This document shows positions 9,610 to 20,778 of a DNA stretch of 64,000 nt, in pieces. The first letter of the stretch is position 1. Each line of letters starts with the position of its first letter. A program made the translations under genes and the position numbers. Origin of the DNA: Flectonema sp. DT1601 (Eukaryota > Euglenozoa > Diplonemea > Diplonemida > Diplonemidae); NCBI GenBank assembly GCA_964019425.1, contig OZ025838.1:696501-760500 (forward strand), given 5' to 3'. Below the pieces are notes generated by a model. That model worked only from the letters and a program-made list of their open reading frames with translations, did not search any database and was not told where the DNA came from.

Positions 9610-10740
9610 ATGGGTAAAAAGAAAATGGCAGGCGGCAATGAGAAGCCCCCAACAGAAACAAATAAACCCAAAGGTGTTATCGGAGTTGGAAATGGAACAC
9701 CACCTCTTCCAAAAGTATCACAAGTTGTGAATGGTGTTGATGAGCCTTTGAGTCATCATCAGAACCGATTATTAGCATTCACTCCACCAACGACACTCGC
9801 CATACCTTCTGAGATGCCTGATCAGTTGTGTCTTGATGAAGTAAATAATGAATCAATAACTTCTCCTTCAATCAAATCAATGAAAGGTGAAGACGTTAAA
9901 ACTTTAGAACAACTCCCAGAAACAGTCGAACGATGGGCTGCTATTCAAAAAGGTCTTCACACAGTTGCTCCAACGTGTACATTCTTACTTCAAAACAGCG
10001 AAGAACAACCAGCAGTACAGCGTTACTTTAGTATGTTAGTTTTCGTATTGACTCAGGGAAGTGGAAAGGATAAATTATTTAAACTGTCGCAAAATATTTC
10101 CGGACTTGTTAGTTCGTTAACCAGCACAGAGGAAACAAAAGTGATGTGCTTCTTTCTGGAAGATCAACTGTCTCGTGCAAGAAAGGTTCTCAGATCGTTC
10201 AAAATGCTTTCTGAAGTTAACAAAATCTTATACAACGGTGAGGAACATAAGATTCTTCGTAAGGTTATGTATATGGGAAATATGTTTAGTATTTTTTATT
10301 TCATTTTTGATCATTTATTAGGAATGATCGAATTAGGATTCATGAAGGCGAGACACAAACAACACTCGACAATAAAATATTACAAAAACGTCTTTTCACT
10401 GATGAGACTGATCACGGCATTCACTGTGGATACTTTTTACTACAGAATAGGACTTTCTAAGGAACAAAAACTTCGATCTGAAGCAGCAAAACTTCAAAAG
10501 GAAGATCGATCTCTGATGACAGACTTGAAAGCGATTCATCTTCATCGTCAACATCTCCGTCGTAATTTCTTTGCGAACTTTATAAACATGTCGTTGTTGT
10601 TGTCATCACTGAGTGTGACTCCTTTTAATAAAATGTCAATGTTTTGGGTTTCCGTTGGAGGAATCATCACCTCGATATTCGGACTTTACAAAGTTGTTCA
10701 TCGAATTATTGACAACCAGCTGACCTTACAGTTCTGCTGA
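9610..10740 (+). CDS. PEX11: PEX11-family peroxisomal (or glycosomal) membrane protein
   Basis: A 376-residue protein with one exon. After ~95 disordered residues, the PEX11 core begins: GSGKDKLFKLSQNISGLV, then SRARKVLRSFKMLSEVNKIL, the amphipathic-helix region that bends membrane in this family. Hydrophobic segments follow near 235-255 (FSIFYFIFDHLLGMIELGF) and at the C-terminus (MFWVSVGGIITSIFGLYKVV), matching the two-span topology. PEX11 proteins elongate and divide peroxisomes and may form pores; in kinetoplastids relatives act on glycosomes. The long N-terminal extension is unusual for the family (~230-260 residues). The assignment rests on motif resemblance. Confidence 0.75.
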   Translation: MGKKKMAGGNEKPPTETNKPKGVIGVGNGTPPLPKVSQVVNGVDEPLSHHQNRLLAFTPPTTLAIPSEMPDQLCLDEVNNESITSPSIKSMKGEDVKTLEQLPETVERWAAIQKGLHTVAPTCTFLLQNSEEQPAVQRYFSMLVFVLTQGSGKDKLFKLSQNISGLVSSLTSTEETKVMCFFLEDQLSRARKVLRSFKMLSEVNKILYNGEEHKILRKVMYMGNMFSIFYFIFDHLLGMIELGFMKARHKQHSTIKYYKNVFSLMRLITAFTVDTFYYRIGLSKEQKLRSEAAKLQKEDRSLMTDLKAIHLHRQHLRRNFFANFINMSLLLSSLSVTPFNKMSMFWVSVGGIITSIFGLYKVVHRIIDNQLTLQFC

Positions 10741-11421
10741 GAACAATCACAGTTCTGAGTGAGTGCTTTTTTTTTTAAAAAAAAACTTTTTTTTTTTATA
10801 CCGTCTGTGGTATCCAACCCACTAGAGAGGAGCGATCCTTCTTCATAGTTTTTCTAAGCGACGTAGTCGATAGATCCCCTACTCGAGTGGTGCTCTTTTG
10901 AATTGAATATTTGCTATTTAAAGATTGTGATCCAATCTGAAGAAAGAAAATAAATGAACAGAAAAACCTGAACATAACACAACATAGTTACGGACACTCT
11001 TGTTTTGGATCAAGTAATCGAATCAGTCAGGTTATTATTATTATTATTATTTTTGAATTGGTTTAGTACCAGCATTTATGTTGCTGTGAATTCCGTACTT
11101 GTTTGTACTTCTCATCATTCTGATTCATTGTAATTATGATGACTGGAATAAAAGTAAAGAATTCTAACGTACCAAAACACTGTTTTGTGAGTGCTAGTGA
11201 ACTCTTCTTTTATCTTGTCTCTCGTTATGCCTGCAAACCAGCAGAGTAGTAAACTTGTTCTTCTTCATGTTGCTTTCATCTTAAGTTTTCTTTATTTTAC
11301 TTTATCAGCTCGGGACCAGCGCTTTCGCCGCGTGTTCCCAGTCAGTAGTTTGTTACGACGCAGTTCGTAGTTGGTGTGGTGTATTATTTTATATCATTCT
11401 CTGAAAGTTAACAATCGCAAG
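10741..11421 (+). other. Intergenic region and 5' leader
   Basis: 3' UTR of the PEX11-family gene, an (ATT)n patch near 11035, then a pyrimidine-AG at 11308 followed by a leader of about 110 bases without any ATG. Confidence 0.6.
11288..11308 (+). promoter_or_regulatory. Putative trans-splice acceptor
   Basis: TCTTTATTTTACTTTATCAG precedes an ATG-free leader ending at the start codon at 11422. Confidence 0.5.
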
Positions 11422-12421
11422 ATGGAAATGAACTTTTGGGGAAAGGCGCTTAAAGATGGCGAGAAACTGGTACTTGGAGAGGAAGTATCGGACTTGATGA
11501 CTAACGTTGCTCTTGCTAACCCAAGCAAAGGAAAGGCGCTTGTTAAAGTTAATGGAAAGATGGTAGTGGCTTTATCACCAGCTTACCCTCACGCAATGTT
11601 TAGAGGAAAGTCGTTGATTGACTCAGCAACAACAGTTTCGATTGAAGGTAGTGAAGTTCACGTTACTGGATACAGCGCATCATTTAGTATTATAACTGAT
11701 AGTGATGATGAAGAATGTAAAACTGGTTGCTGTCCTTCTTCTAAGTCAGCAACTTGTGGCTCAAAGAAGTCACCAGCACTATCAAAAGCTAAGTCCCCAT
11801 CTTTGAAAGCTGAAGCAAGTAAACCTTTAAAGAAGACCTCCAGTAAGAAATCAAACCTTAATGGTCCTGACTTCCCAATTCACAAGGTAGTAAACGCTGA
11901 GAACAGAGTTCTCCCTGATCTCGATTTGGGAGCTGCTGACGCGAGTCCAGTCGAGCAGGAGGTCGAAGCTGGGATCCTAGAAATGAAAGTAAATGGAAAG
12001 ATGCAACAGCTATTTATCAACTGGCGTGATTTCTCTGTCTACTCTGGTGACCCAGAAGATGCCGTCTTCGAAGGCTGGTTCCATCCTGACAAGAAGATCA
12101 TTCACAAAACTGAACAACCAAAACACAAAGTTCCAGAACTTACCCAACGTATTAAACAAGCGACTGCCTTCGCTAAGAGAAGTGCTGAACAAGTAAGAAA
12201 GGAATGGGATGATGAAAACGATGGTGCGGCTTCTGACGTAACGATCGCCTCGTATGTTCTTTTAAACTTTTAAACAAAAAGCAAAGTGGTTGATCTTTGT
12301 AAACCAAAACTAAAACAGGGACGGTGATGAAGAACTCGAGGAGAAATCAACTTTTTTGAAGAAGCGAAAGATCGAAGCCGAGAAGAAACATTCCCGCACT
12401 CGCGGTATGCAACTGTCTTAA
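11422..12421 (+). CDS. Nucleoplasmin-like (NPL) domain protein
   Basis: Exons 11422-12251 and 12319-12421; about 310 residues. The start MEMNFWGKALKDGEKLVL is the hallmark of the NPL fold found in FKBP39/46-type prolyl isomerases, plant HD2 and insect nucleoplasmin-like proteins: FWG near the N-terminus, a hydrophobic strand pattern, and an acidic patch (DSDDEE) at the end of the domain (~1-98). No FKBP catalytic domain follows. The middle is Lys/Ser-rich, the tail is charged (LKKRKIEAEKKH). It is probably a nuclear histone chaperone or nucleolar protein. The 67-base intron runs GTATGT to AAACAG. The C-terminus is uncertain: another intron starting GTATGC at 12405 could extend it into a Lys/Glu-rich stretch ending near 12487. 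Confidence 0.7.
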
Positions 12422-12966
12422 AGAACTAATTATTTTGCTACTGAAAAGCAAAAGGTCGAGCTCAAGGAGGACGATAAGGAGATGTAACTGACAGACGTGA
12501 GCAGAGCTCCGTGCCAAGCGGTACGAGCGATTATTGTACAGTGGGAGTTCATTATTCCCAGACAAAGTACAAGTTAGTATAAATAAGCAGAAGTATACCT
12601 TACTGTTGCTTATATAAGATTATTCCGTTCAATACTCCCCTAAGTATCATAACCAATTAAAAAGAATACCCCTTTACGAACAGAGGGACTATGAGGTTTC
12701 CCTTTTTCTTTGTTTGAAATTAGTTATCCCAACGAATGAGGAGCTATTTGTTATCATTAACACATTTTAGTTACATACTACTGGTCATGTTACCATGAGA
12801 AGTGTATTTAAAAATATGTGTTGCTCATCAGTGATTCTAGTCTGTTGGTGTTGGGGGTTTTTGTTATATTTTTTCATCTCATAACAGTCTACACACTTTT
12901 TTCCTTTTTTTTTTTTCCCTTCTTCTCTCTTTTTTCTTCTTCTCTCTTTTTTTTCATTACATAAAA
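12422..12966 (+). other. Intergenic region with long pyrimidine tract
   Basis: A CT-rich tract covers about 12896-12957, directly before the next start codon. A candidate leader acceptor (CATCTCATAACAG) ends at 12887 upstream of the tract. Possible 3' exon material of the preceding gene lies near 12450-12487. Confidence 0.55.
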
Positions 12967-14709
12967 ATGGAAATAGACAGCTGCTCGATTCAAGGGATTC
13001 TAAACAGATTGGTATCCGACCCAAAGACATTCGACACATTATTGAGTAAGTTAGTTCAATGCATTGCAGACAAGGCTGAGATTGAAGGTAAAGACGTTGT
13101 GATTGACGGATTCATTGATATGATTCACAGAAAGGCAATCGCTGAAACAAAACTAACAAACGTCTACGCCGACTGCATCAGTGACATGATTCGTCTTCTA
13201 AGGAAGTCAGTTCCAAATAATCAGCTTTCATCAAAACTTGTTAACAAATGTTCGAATTTTTTCGAAAACTACCTGACCCTCGACCCTGAAGACGAATACG
13301 AATTTGTTGACAAAAAACGAAAGAAGTTGGGAAACGTTCGATTCTGTGCTGAGCTGTTCATCAGATGTCAAGTTGGACCTGATTACGTTAATCACATATT
13401 AGATTCCCTCTCTGGAGAGAATAGTGACACGCCACCTTCAGCAGACAATGTTGAAGCTTTGAGAGTCTTCTTACTGTTAGCTAGTAACTGTTTAGATCCT
13501 GATGTTGAACAAAAGGCGATGAGTCGTGTTGCACAGTTAAGAGAGACTCATCCGTGTAAAAGAGTTCGTCTCCTTCTTTTAGACTTCAATAACTCCGATA
13601 CGGAAACAGTTCAGACGTCGTCTTCAACTCCATCAAGTGATCCTCCTTCAAGTCCTAGTGATCATTCTTTTTGTAGTCCTCCAACTTTAGATTTACTTCC
13701 TCCTGCGAGTGCGAATATCATCCCGAAGGGTGATCAGGCTCTTACTAAGAAAGCTTTTGAAAAGGAACAAGCAGAAAGAAAGGAATGCACTGTTTACGTT
13801 GTTGGAATCGATTCAGCCATACCAGAGAGTGATCTCCTGGCATACGCCTCGCAGTGTGGTCCGGTTTCAAAGATAAGACTTTGCGGTGATACGAGTAACC
13901 CAACTGTCTATGGATTCTTTGAGTTTGAGTACCCAGATGCTGCGCGTCGTTTAATCCGACGAGACAAGACTCCACTCGGAAGTTTTGTTATTCAATGTTC
14001 TCATGCAAGACAAGCAATTAGAGATCTTCATGGGGATGCTACTTCTGATTCAAATATTAGAACTCTTTGTTTTGGGAAATCATCACAACCACCACCACCA
14101 TCATCATCATCATCACCAACACTAAAAGAATCAACACTTAACAGCAGTTGGAACAAAGAAAGAAAGAGAGCATCAAGAGACCAAACTGCTATTCAAAAAC
14201 GTCAAGCAGCCAAGATGCAATATCAACAACAAGGATCATTCTACGAGCAACAGTGGCAGGGATATCAATATTTAGGAACTAATTCACTTGCTGAAGCAGT
14301 TATTCAAATGGCTACAGATCGTACAATTCCAAATGGAATGCCTCAGAGATTAGGAGGACTTGGGTCAACAATTGTAATGAACACATTAATGGGACAAGGT
14401 GAATGGGAAGAAGTACTTCAATATTTACCTGACTTTTTAGAATCTGTTGAAGAGCTCTACAGAACTGACTGCCTTCCGATGCTAATCGACGGAGTACAAA
14501 AACTAACGAGACAGATTCCACACTTAGGGAGTTCAGCCTACGGAAGACTATCTGAACTACTTCTCGCATGCTTTCGCAGCAGAGTAATCAACTCGGTAGG
14601 AATGTCACGAATTGTTTATCCACTTGAGTTCATGGAAGGATGGATGCAGTTTTCAATTGACTTGGCCGAGTCACTCGGTAGATTCTCACTTATTGCTGAA
14701 GTATTCTAA
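12967..14709 (+). CDS. MIF4G-RRM protein, probable mRNA/translation factor
   Basis: A 580-residue protein in one exon. Residues 1-220 look like a MIF4G domain (alpha-helical repeat as in eIF4G and Paip1), including FIDMIHRKAIAETKLTNVYA and VRFCAELFIRCQ. A Ser/Pro linker follows. Residues ~274-350 form an RRM: RNP2-like VYVVGI at ~276-281 and RNP1-like YGFFEFEY at ~314-321. The C-terminal ~140 residues are helical (MGQGEWEEVLQYLPDFLESV onward) and resemble a second helical-repeat module. MIF4G domains bind eIF4A or poly(A)-binding partners, so a role in translation or mRNA turnover is likely. I know of no standard protein with this exact order. Confidence 0.75.
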   Translation: MEIDSCSIQGILNRLVSDPKTFDTLLSKLVQCIADKAEIEGKDVVIDGFIDMIHRKAIAETKLTNVYADCISDMIRLLRKSVPNNQLSSKLVNKCSNFFENYLTLDPEDEYEFVDKKRKKLGNVRFCAELFIRCQVGPDYVNHILDSLSGENSDTPPSADNVEALRVFLLLASNCLDPDVEQKAMSRVAQLRETHPCKRVRLLLLDFNNSDTETVQTSSSTPSSDPPSSPSDHSFCSPPTLDLLPPASANIIPKGDQALTKKAFEKEQAERKECTVYVVGIDSAIPESDLLAYASQCGPVSKIRLCGDTSNPTVYGFFEFEYPDAARRLIRRDKTPLGSFVIQCSHARQAIRDLHGDATSDSNIRTLCFGKSSQPPPPSSSSSPTLKESTLNSSWNKERKRASRDQTAIQKRQAAKMQYQQQGSFYEQQWQGYQYLGTNSLAEAVIQMATDRTIPNGMPQRLGGLGSTIVMNTLMGQGEWEEVLQYLPDFLESVEELYRTDCLPMLIDGVQKLTRQIPHLGSSAYGRLSELLLACFRSRVINSVGMSRIVYPLEFMEGWMQFSIDLAESLGRFSLIAEVF

Positions 14710-14977
14710 ATTTCATTATTTTTTTTTTACTATTTTTTAACAAAAGCCCTGTTGCTGATTTCTGGTTTCGTGATACGTACAGAAAACTGTACTGGAGAAC
14801 ACTTCAAAAAAAAACAAAAAAAACAAAAAAAAAACAACTTCGTTGAATCTCATAACCTACCCCTTCACATTCCCTGCTGTTTGTTCATTTTTTTATTTTT
14901 ATCTTTCTAAATTAACCCAAAAAAAAAAAAAAAAAATTACGTTTTAAAAAAAAATAATAGTACAAAAAAACAACAAT

Positions 14978-15040
<63 letters not shown>
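14978..15040 (+). repeat. (AAC)21 trinucleotide array
   Basis: 21 perfect AAC units in the non-coding block, preceded by an imperfect start (CAACAAT). Confidence 0.95.
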
Positions 15041-15041
<1 letters not shown>

Positions 15042-16583
15042 GGAGGATACTTCCTGTTTTGGAATGGGCAAAACGTTGTTTTTCATTATAATAAACAGGG
15101 TTGGGGTTCGATTGAATTGTACATGCCCGCAGTTTACCGTTGACGAAAACGGTACCAGACTTTTAACATCTACTCATTATCTTGTTATAGCTAATTGATT
15201 TTTTTTTTTTTTTTATCTACCATTTTTTCTTCGGTCTATTATTTCCCTTCCTCTTTTTTTTTCCCTTCCCCCCCTACTAATCGGGACCCGTCCAATTCGG
15301 TTTATATTGAGAAATACTTTTCACACTAAAAAATTACAGATTAAAAATAAATATTTGTCCTTGACTTTGATGTTGATGCTACTGTGGTTTTGTAGCATCT
15401 TTTGAGGAGGTATTTTTTTTTTGATCGTCAGGTTTATTCGATCATTTTGTGATCTTTTTTTTTTTTTTTTTTTTTGTAATTTTAAAGGGGACTTTGTCAC
15501 TGACGGAGGTCTTGCTATGATTCGAAAGAATTTTTTTTATATAATAAAAAAAAAAAAATAGAACAACAGCTATTCCCTTCAAATGTATTAATGAAGGGAA
15601 GCTTTGAATAGAAACACAATACTAAGAGACGGAATAGAAAGAAAATAAAAAAATCAGTTTCGGATACAAATGAGATGGCTTATCTATAGTTGAAGTTTTC
15701 CACTCTCTTCTTTTGTTTTTTTATTTTTTCCCCTTGTTCCACGAGACTTTATTTTTCGTAATAAATTAATGATGGCCAGCTGCCTACTGTTATCGGTCTG
15801 GTTTTGCCAAACCGCAGTCAGAACAACTGCCCAATAATTTCAGTTTTCCACCAAAAAAAAAAAAAAAGGTTTTGTGAGACTACATCGGTTTTTTTTTTTT
15901 TTTTTTGTTGTCATGTTCCATTTTTATTCATTGTTCACGAACCCTTATTAAAATTCCTCCTTCCCCCCTTTTTTTTGTATCGTCGATCACATTGAACTGC
16001 TTATCGTGGTTCAAGGGAGATCCTTTTTCAAAGTGCTTGTAAGGCGCAATCCACAACAATTTTTTAAATCTTTTCCCCCCTTCTAAACGTGTCTTTGGTT
16101 TATTGAATCGTAGTCGGCAGACTTACTTTGGATGTAAATCCGTTCGATATTTTTGGCATCCAATTCGCGTTGGGATTACTTCTTCCCACAGGTTTAGGAG
16201 GGAATAGTATCCCTCACTCTCAATTAAAAAAAAAAAATGACAGCTTGCATTGATTCTTTCCTTCACATTTGTGCGACTTGGAAGAATCTTGTAACTGTCA
16301 TCATGCTTGCTGTTAATGTATTTAAGATACTCATTACCCCTTTCCCATTATTTTCTATTTATTTTTTTTTTTACGCTGCTCATACTTTTTTTTTTCTCTA
16401 ATAACCCTTTCGGGAGGTAGCAACCTCCCATCGTTCCTTATTCTTTTTTTTTTTTTTTTTTTTAAAAATCCCCCTCTTTCCCTTCCTCTGTTCTACTTAA
16501 GTATATTTTTTTTACTTTCCCCTCCTCCCATTTTATAAATGAGAGCTGTAGCTAATAATCTTTGCTGACGCAATCGTAAAAGT

Positions 16584-16584
<1 letters not shown>

Positions 16585-16624
<40 letters not shown>
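16585..16624 (+). repeat. Poly(T) tract of 40 bases
   Basis: An uninterrupted run of 40 T, the longest homopolymer in the window. The length is likely imprecise in the assembly. Confidence 0.9.
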
Positions 16625-16625
<1 letters not shown>

Positions 16626-19255
16626 GCAATGGAGGAGTTGGAAAAAAAAAAGCAACACTAAGAACTGGGCATATCAAAAGTAGTAATTCTGACTAACGAT
16701 CGAAAATACTCAAATGAGTCTGTTGCAAATATTTATCTTACCCATCTGGACAAAGTGGATTCGCTTATTTTTGCCCTTTTCTAAGGTACTTTGTGATTCC
16801 GCTTGTGTGGGAAAGGACAGGTAACGGCGTGACGTGTATTTGGAAAGCCAACCACCGAGTACTTCTCCCTCTCCTTTAATGTATCGCTTTTCTAACATTT
16901 TATAAAATACGAGTAATGTGATTATTTGATTTGGTTATAATCGAGCCTCCTGTTCTCGTAGAGGTTTAGTGCGCTTTAAGAAGGTATGAAGACAGATAAA
17001 AAGAAAATGAAAACATAATCAAATCAAGTAGAGTACTGTTCTTGTACCTCTCCTGGACGTTGTCTTATCCTTCGATCCATTCTGTTTCCTTTCGTCACTG
17101 TTATGGAGCTTTTGTTGTTCCTTCTTAAGAAGAATACAAAGCAAGGATAACTTTCTTTACAACTCGTCTTCCCTATCCAGTTTTTATATCTCTCCTTAGA
17201 AGGCTTTTCGTGGTCTTCTTCAACGTCTGTCACATTCGTTTTATGTTCTTAGGTTATGCGCGAGTTGGGCATCGTAGTAAGGCCGGCACTTGAAAAGAGA
17301 TTTTGCGTTTTTTTTTTTTGTTTTTTTTTTTATTTGGTTACCTCCTTTACTTTTTAGCTCCCACTTCCCATTCTCTCTCCGGCCACGTGATTTGTCTTTT
17401 TGAGATAAACAAAAGTAGACGATCGGACTCAAAAATATACATTTTGACTACAAAACTAAAAAGCAAGATACAGACACTAACTTTGTCGACTTAACTACAG
17501 CGAGGTGATGGGATTTGTGCGTTAAAAAAATATTTTCTGATTATTGTACGCTGATAATAAGTAATGCTAACAAAAAAAACTCAATCAGCCTGTCTTTTGC
17601 AAAGGCAAGTATTCCCTTTGTAAGAATAGCAATTTCAGAAATAGTTTCAGCAGATCATTATATCGTCTCTTAAGTTGATCGATGCAGAGGTCGTATTATT
17701 TACTTTTGCACATCGTTGGTTTCAATGGTGGCATTACTTAGGTATTGTTTTGTAGGTTGGCTTCAATGTGCGATTAAAACAAAAAAATATTGAAAAAAAA
17801 AAAAAAAAAAAAGTTCTTTGGTAGGCCAAGGATGGGAAGATCTTGTTTTGTTTATTTTGCACTTTCCCTTATTGTTTTTTATTTATGTTCTTGTCTGGTC
17901 GCTTAATAATCTGCTTCAGGAAGTCTACGCCTCATCGTAGAGCGTCGACTTCTTTAACTTACGAGCTTGGACATGATAACCTCACGTCCATAGAAGTACG
18001 AGAATCTTCTGTGTGCTTCTTCAACACTCTTTGCAACAGAACTGCCCTGCGTCCTGTTTTCTTTGTATCTCCTCCTCTCTCGGTTAGAATGTTTTGCTTT
18101 CTGTTGACGAGTAGTTTTTTTTTTTTAATTCCTTTTTTGGAGTCGAGTTTGTGTTTTCAAGCGCGAGCTTCTTCCTCTCCCTCACTTATCTGAAAGGAAG
18201 GGTCGGCAGGCTCTGAGAAAAAAAAAGTCGAAAAACCTGCTCTTCGGGCAAAATCTCAATTGGATGTCCAAATGCAAAACTCATTTTTGTTATCAACAAA
18301 AAGATTTGAATATGGAGCTGACACATGAAGTATGCCAATTAGGTAGTGTTCGGACTTCCCGTTACGGGATGTAATTACTGCGAGACAGTTATTGGCTACT
18401 GGCTGAAGTTTCTGTCACCTGTTCTTTGTCGAGCTGAAAAAGCCTTCTCCCTCACACTTCGTACGTCGCTCCATACCAACTCACAAAACCAGCTCACAAA
18501 AAAAAAAAAAAAAAAAAAAAAAAATTCTCAATTCACAACACAAAAATCACTATAATTCTCTTCGAAAAATAAACGTCATCATATCGTTGTCATTACATAA
18601 AGTGGAGTCTTTCGTAGAGGAAGGTCACAATACCGTCTGATTACAACATATTGATGTATTATTAGCAACACATTATCACGTATCAATGTAAAGAGGTAAG
18701 ACACACACCACGGAGGGCATTGTACAAGATTTGCTGCAAAGATGATTCGTTCTGAGAATGGTTAGCCGCGCCATTCTCTCTTTTCCGCCCCCCGCAACCC
18801 TTCAAACCCATCCCTTTTTATTGACGTATTGCGTGGTACCATGTTTGGTACCTTTCCGATAAAATGAACGAGAAAAACTAAAAAAAAGAAAGAAAAGAAA
18901 ACTTGTTTAACATGTTGACTTTTTTTTAAAACTATTTTGGCCTAAAAAAGTGTGTTGTTTGCCAGCATATGAATTTTAATCGCTGGCAAAACAATTTACC
19001 TGCTGGCTTTTTTTCACGAAACCAAATGGGGTGATTGCCAACTACGTGTTTCAACTACTGTTGATGTTGCAATCGCTTTGTAGAATAGCTGTACCTACCC
19101 TGTGTCAATGAAATCTGCATATCTTTTCTTACTACCTCTTCCCATCCCAAGACCCCCCTCACATGCGACGGCTAAAAACTTAGTTGCGAACACCGAGATT
19201 TTAGTCAAAAAGATTTTTACTTCATTACTTATTTATTTATTTATTTATTATTATT

Positions 19256-20006
19256 CATAGATGGAAGTGCCCTACAATTTGGAGGGCGCTTGTAGGGCGC
19301 TTTTAATATAAATATTATTTTGGAGGGCGCTTTTTTTTACCTTTTTTATTACTATAAGACAGCTAAATTGACGTCGACTTACACTGACGCACAAGTATTT
19401 TGACGCAGAAGCCAAAAAAAATTTTTGACATGCTTGGCAGTCTTTTCGAAAAAGAGAAAAAAGGGTGTCACGGGGTTCGAACCCGAGACCTCCAGGTCAT
19501 GGTTCGGAGGTCAACAATGGCAAAAACAATAGGCTACTCCTTGAGAGCTTCCGGAGCCTGCTGCAATCCCTGAAGCTGAAACTCATTTCAGTGGACGATG
19601 CATCCCAGATCTACAAGGAGCTGATTAGCCCGCAGAATGCACCGAGTCGAATATAGAGGGATTCGAGGAGGGAGAGTGCGTTCTTACTAACCTGTTAATA
19701 GGCCGGTCTTCACGGTACCTTGTGAGAAAAAAAAGAAGTTTACTGGTGGCAAGTAAACTGATATCCCAGAGACGCATTTGATCGGGCGAACCGGAGAAAA
19801 GTCAAATAAGATGCGATTCGACCCTCGCTGAGGGCAGGGGTGTGTCAAAATGAGCTCGGCATTATATTAAATTTAATTAAAAAAGCGCCCTACGCGCCCT
19901 CCAGCGCCCTATTTTGGCCCTACAATGGCCCTATTTTGGCCCTACAAATTTTTGTGGCTGATTTTCACCAGGCGCCCTCCAAATTTGGAGGGCACTTCCA
20001 TCTATG
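19256..20006 (+). mobile_element. Non-autonomous DNA transposon (MITE-like) with terminal inverted repeats
   Basis: The ends are inverted repeats of ~35 bases: CATAGATGGAAGTGCCCT begins both arms (19256-19289 and the complement of 19972-20006), with only one small difference near base 19. Subterminal copies of GGAGGGCGC / GCGCCCT and of GGCCCTATTTT cluster inside both ends. The 751-bp interior has no transposase; the longest open frame is about 60 codons. ATTATT flanks both sides (19250-19255 and 20007-20012) and may be a target-site duplication, though the site is itself ATT-rich. The interior is more GC-rich than its surroundings and holds a tRNA-like stretch. Superfamily not assigned. Confidence 0.8.
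19463..19540 (-). other. tRNA-like relic inside the transposon
   Basis: On the minus strand, GGTTCGAACCC (a match to the pol III B box and T-arm), an AGGTC variable loop, a 3' acceptor-like GACACCC and then a T-run look like the 3' half of a tRNA. The anticodon-loop position reads CAT (Met) but lacks the invariant T33, and its stem does not pair well. No matching 5' acceptor strand or good D-arm is present. It is probably a decayed tRNA or tRNA-derived SINE piece captured by the element. Confidence 0.4.
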
Positions 20007-20778
20007 ATTATTACTATTTTTTTTTTTTTTTTTTTTCCATTGTCATTGCCTTTAAACAGGATAAAGGGTTAGGGAAGCTAAATAATTTCACTTGCTGGGA
20101 GACGAATGAAGTATTTCGAAAAACAAACCAATTAAAATCAAATAAATAATAAAACGGTTAGTAGTCATGGTAACCGTTAGAAGCATTGCGAATTTTTCAA
20201 ACAGTCACTCGAAAACTTAATTTCAACTTATTTGTGATGTAGTTTATGTCATTCAGATATATTCTCATAGTTTACAAAGGAAAATAGAGTTATTATAATT
20301 TATTTAAGTATAGTAAATAATAAAGGGAATAAGTGAAGAATTCGGATTGTCGAGAATGACTTGTTGCAAAGATGGTCTTTATTTTATTTGTTTTCCACAT
20401 CTATTATTTTATTGTTACATTTCTGTCATGACTGTGCAATGGAACTTCAGGTTTCTGACTGATGGGATGGTTGCTTTTTGTTCTTTGGCAAGTCTGACGA
20501 GATTCTTCCCTGCTCCAAACTTAACACCACTCACCCCACCACCACCAACCCTTCTACCTATGCATCCCTCCCCGTACCCCAAATCTATTCTACACTCGCT
20601 TTACCCGTTTTTTCACCAATTCTTGAATCCCGTTACTGTTGTTATGATTGTAGTGGTGCTTTAGTACATTTTGTTTTTTCTACAGAGTAATTATATCTAC
20701 AGGGTTAAGTAGTGGTATTGTTTGATAGCTGTAGTGTTGTTATAATTTATATTCACCCATCAGGCTGTCTTCAGTAAT
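20007..20778 (+). other. Intergenic region
   Basis: T-rich DNA with a CCA/CCC-rich patch near 20520-20580. No supported gene. It ends in the leader acceptor of the ubiquitin-like/ankyrin gene. Confidence 0.55.
20749..20763 (+). promoter_or_regulatory. Putative trans-splice acceptor
   Basis: TATATTCACCCATCAG, 15 bases before the ATG at 20779. Confidence 0.5.

Larger units (their letters stand above)
14710..19255 (+). other. 4.5-kb gene-poor, homopolymer-rich block
   Basis: I see no supported gene on either strand. Many A- and T-runs, CCCC-rich patches and one long AAC array. Open frames here are Phe/Leu/Cys- or Lys-rich translations of T-rich DNA and lack protein-like patterns. It could be a very long 3' UTR, an undetected non-coding RNA locus or a polycistron spacer. 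Confidence 0.55.

Noticed and set aside
17843-18193. 116-codon Phe/Leu/Ser/Cys-rich frame in the gene-poor block
   Set aside because: Composition is that of translated T-rich spacer; no signal-peptide-like or domain pattern and no codon bias like neighbouring genes.
19465-19656. 63-codon frame inside the inverted-repeat element
   Set aside because: It overlaps the tRNA-like sequence and shows no transposase motif such as DDE/D spacing.
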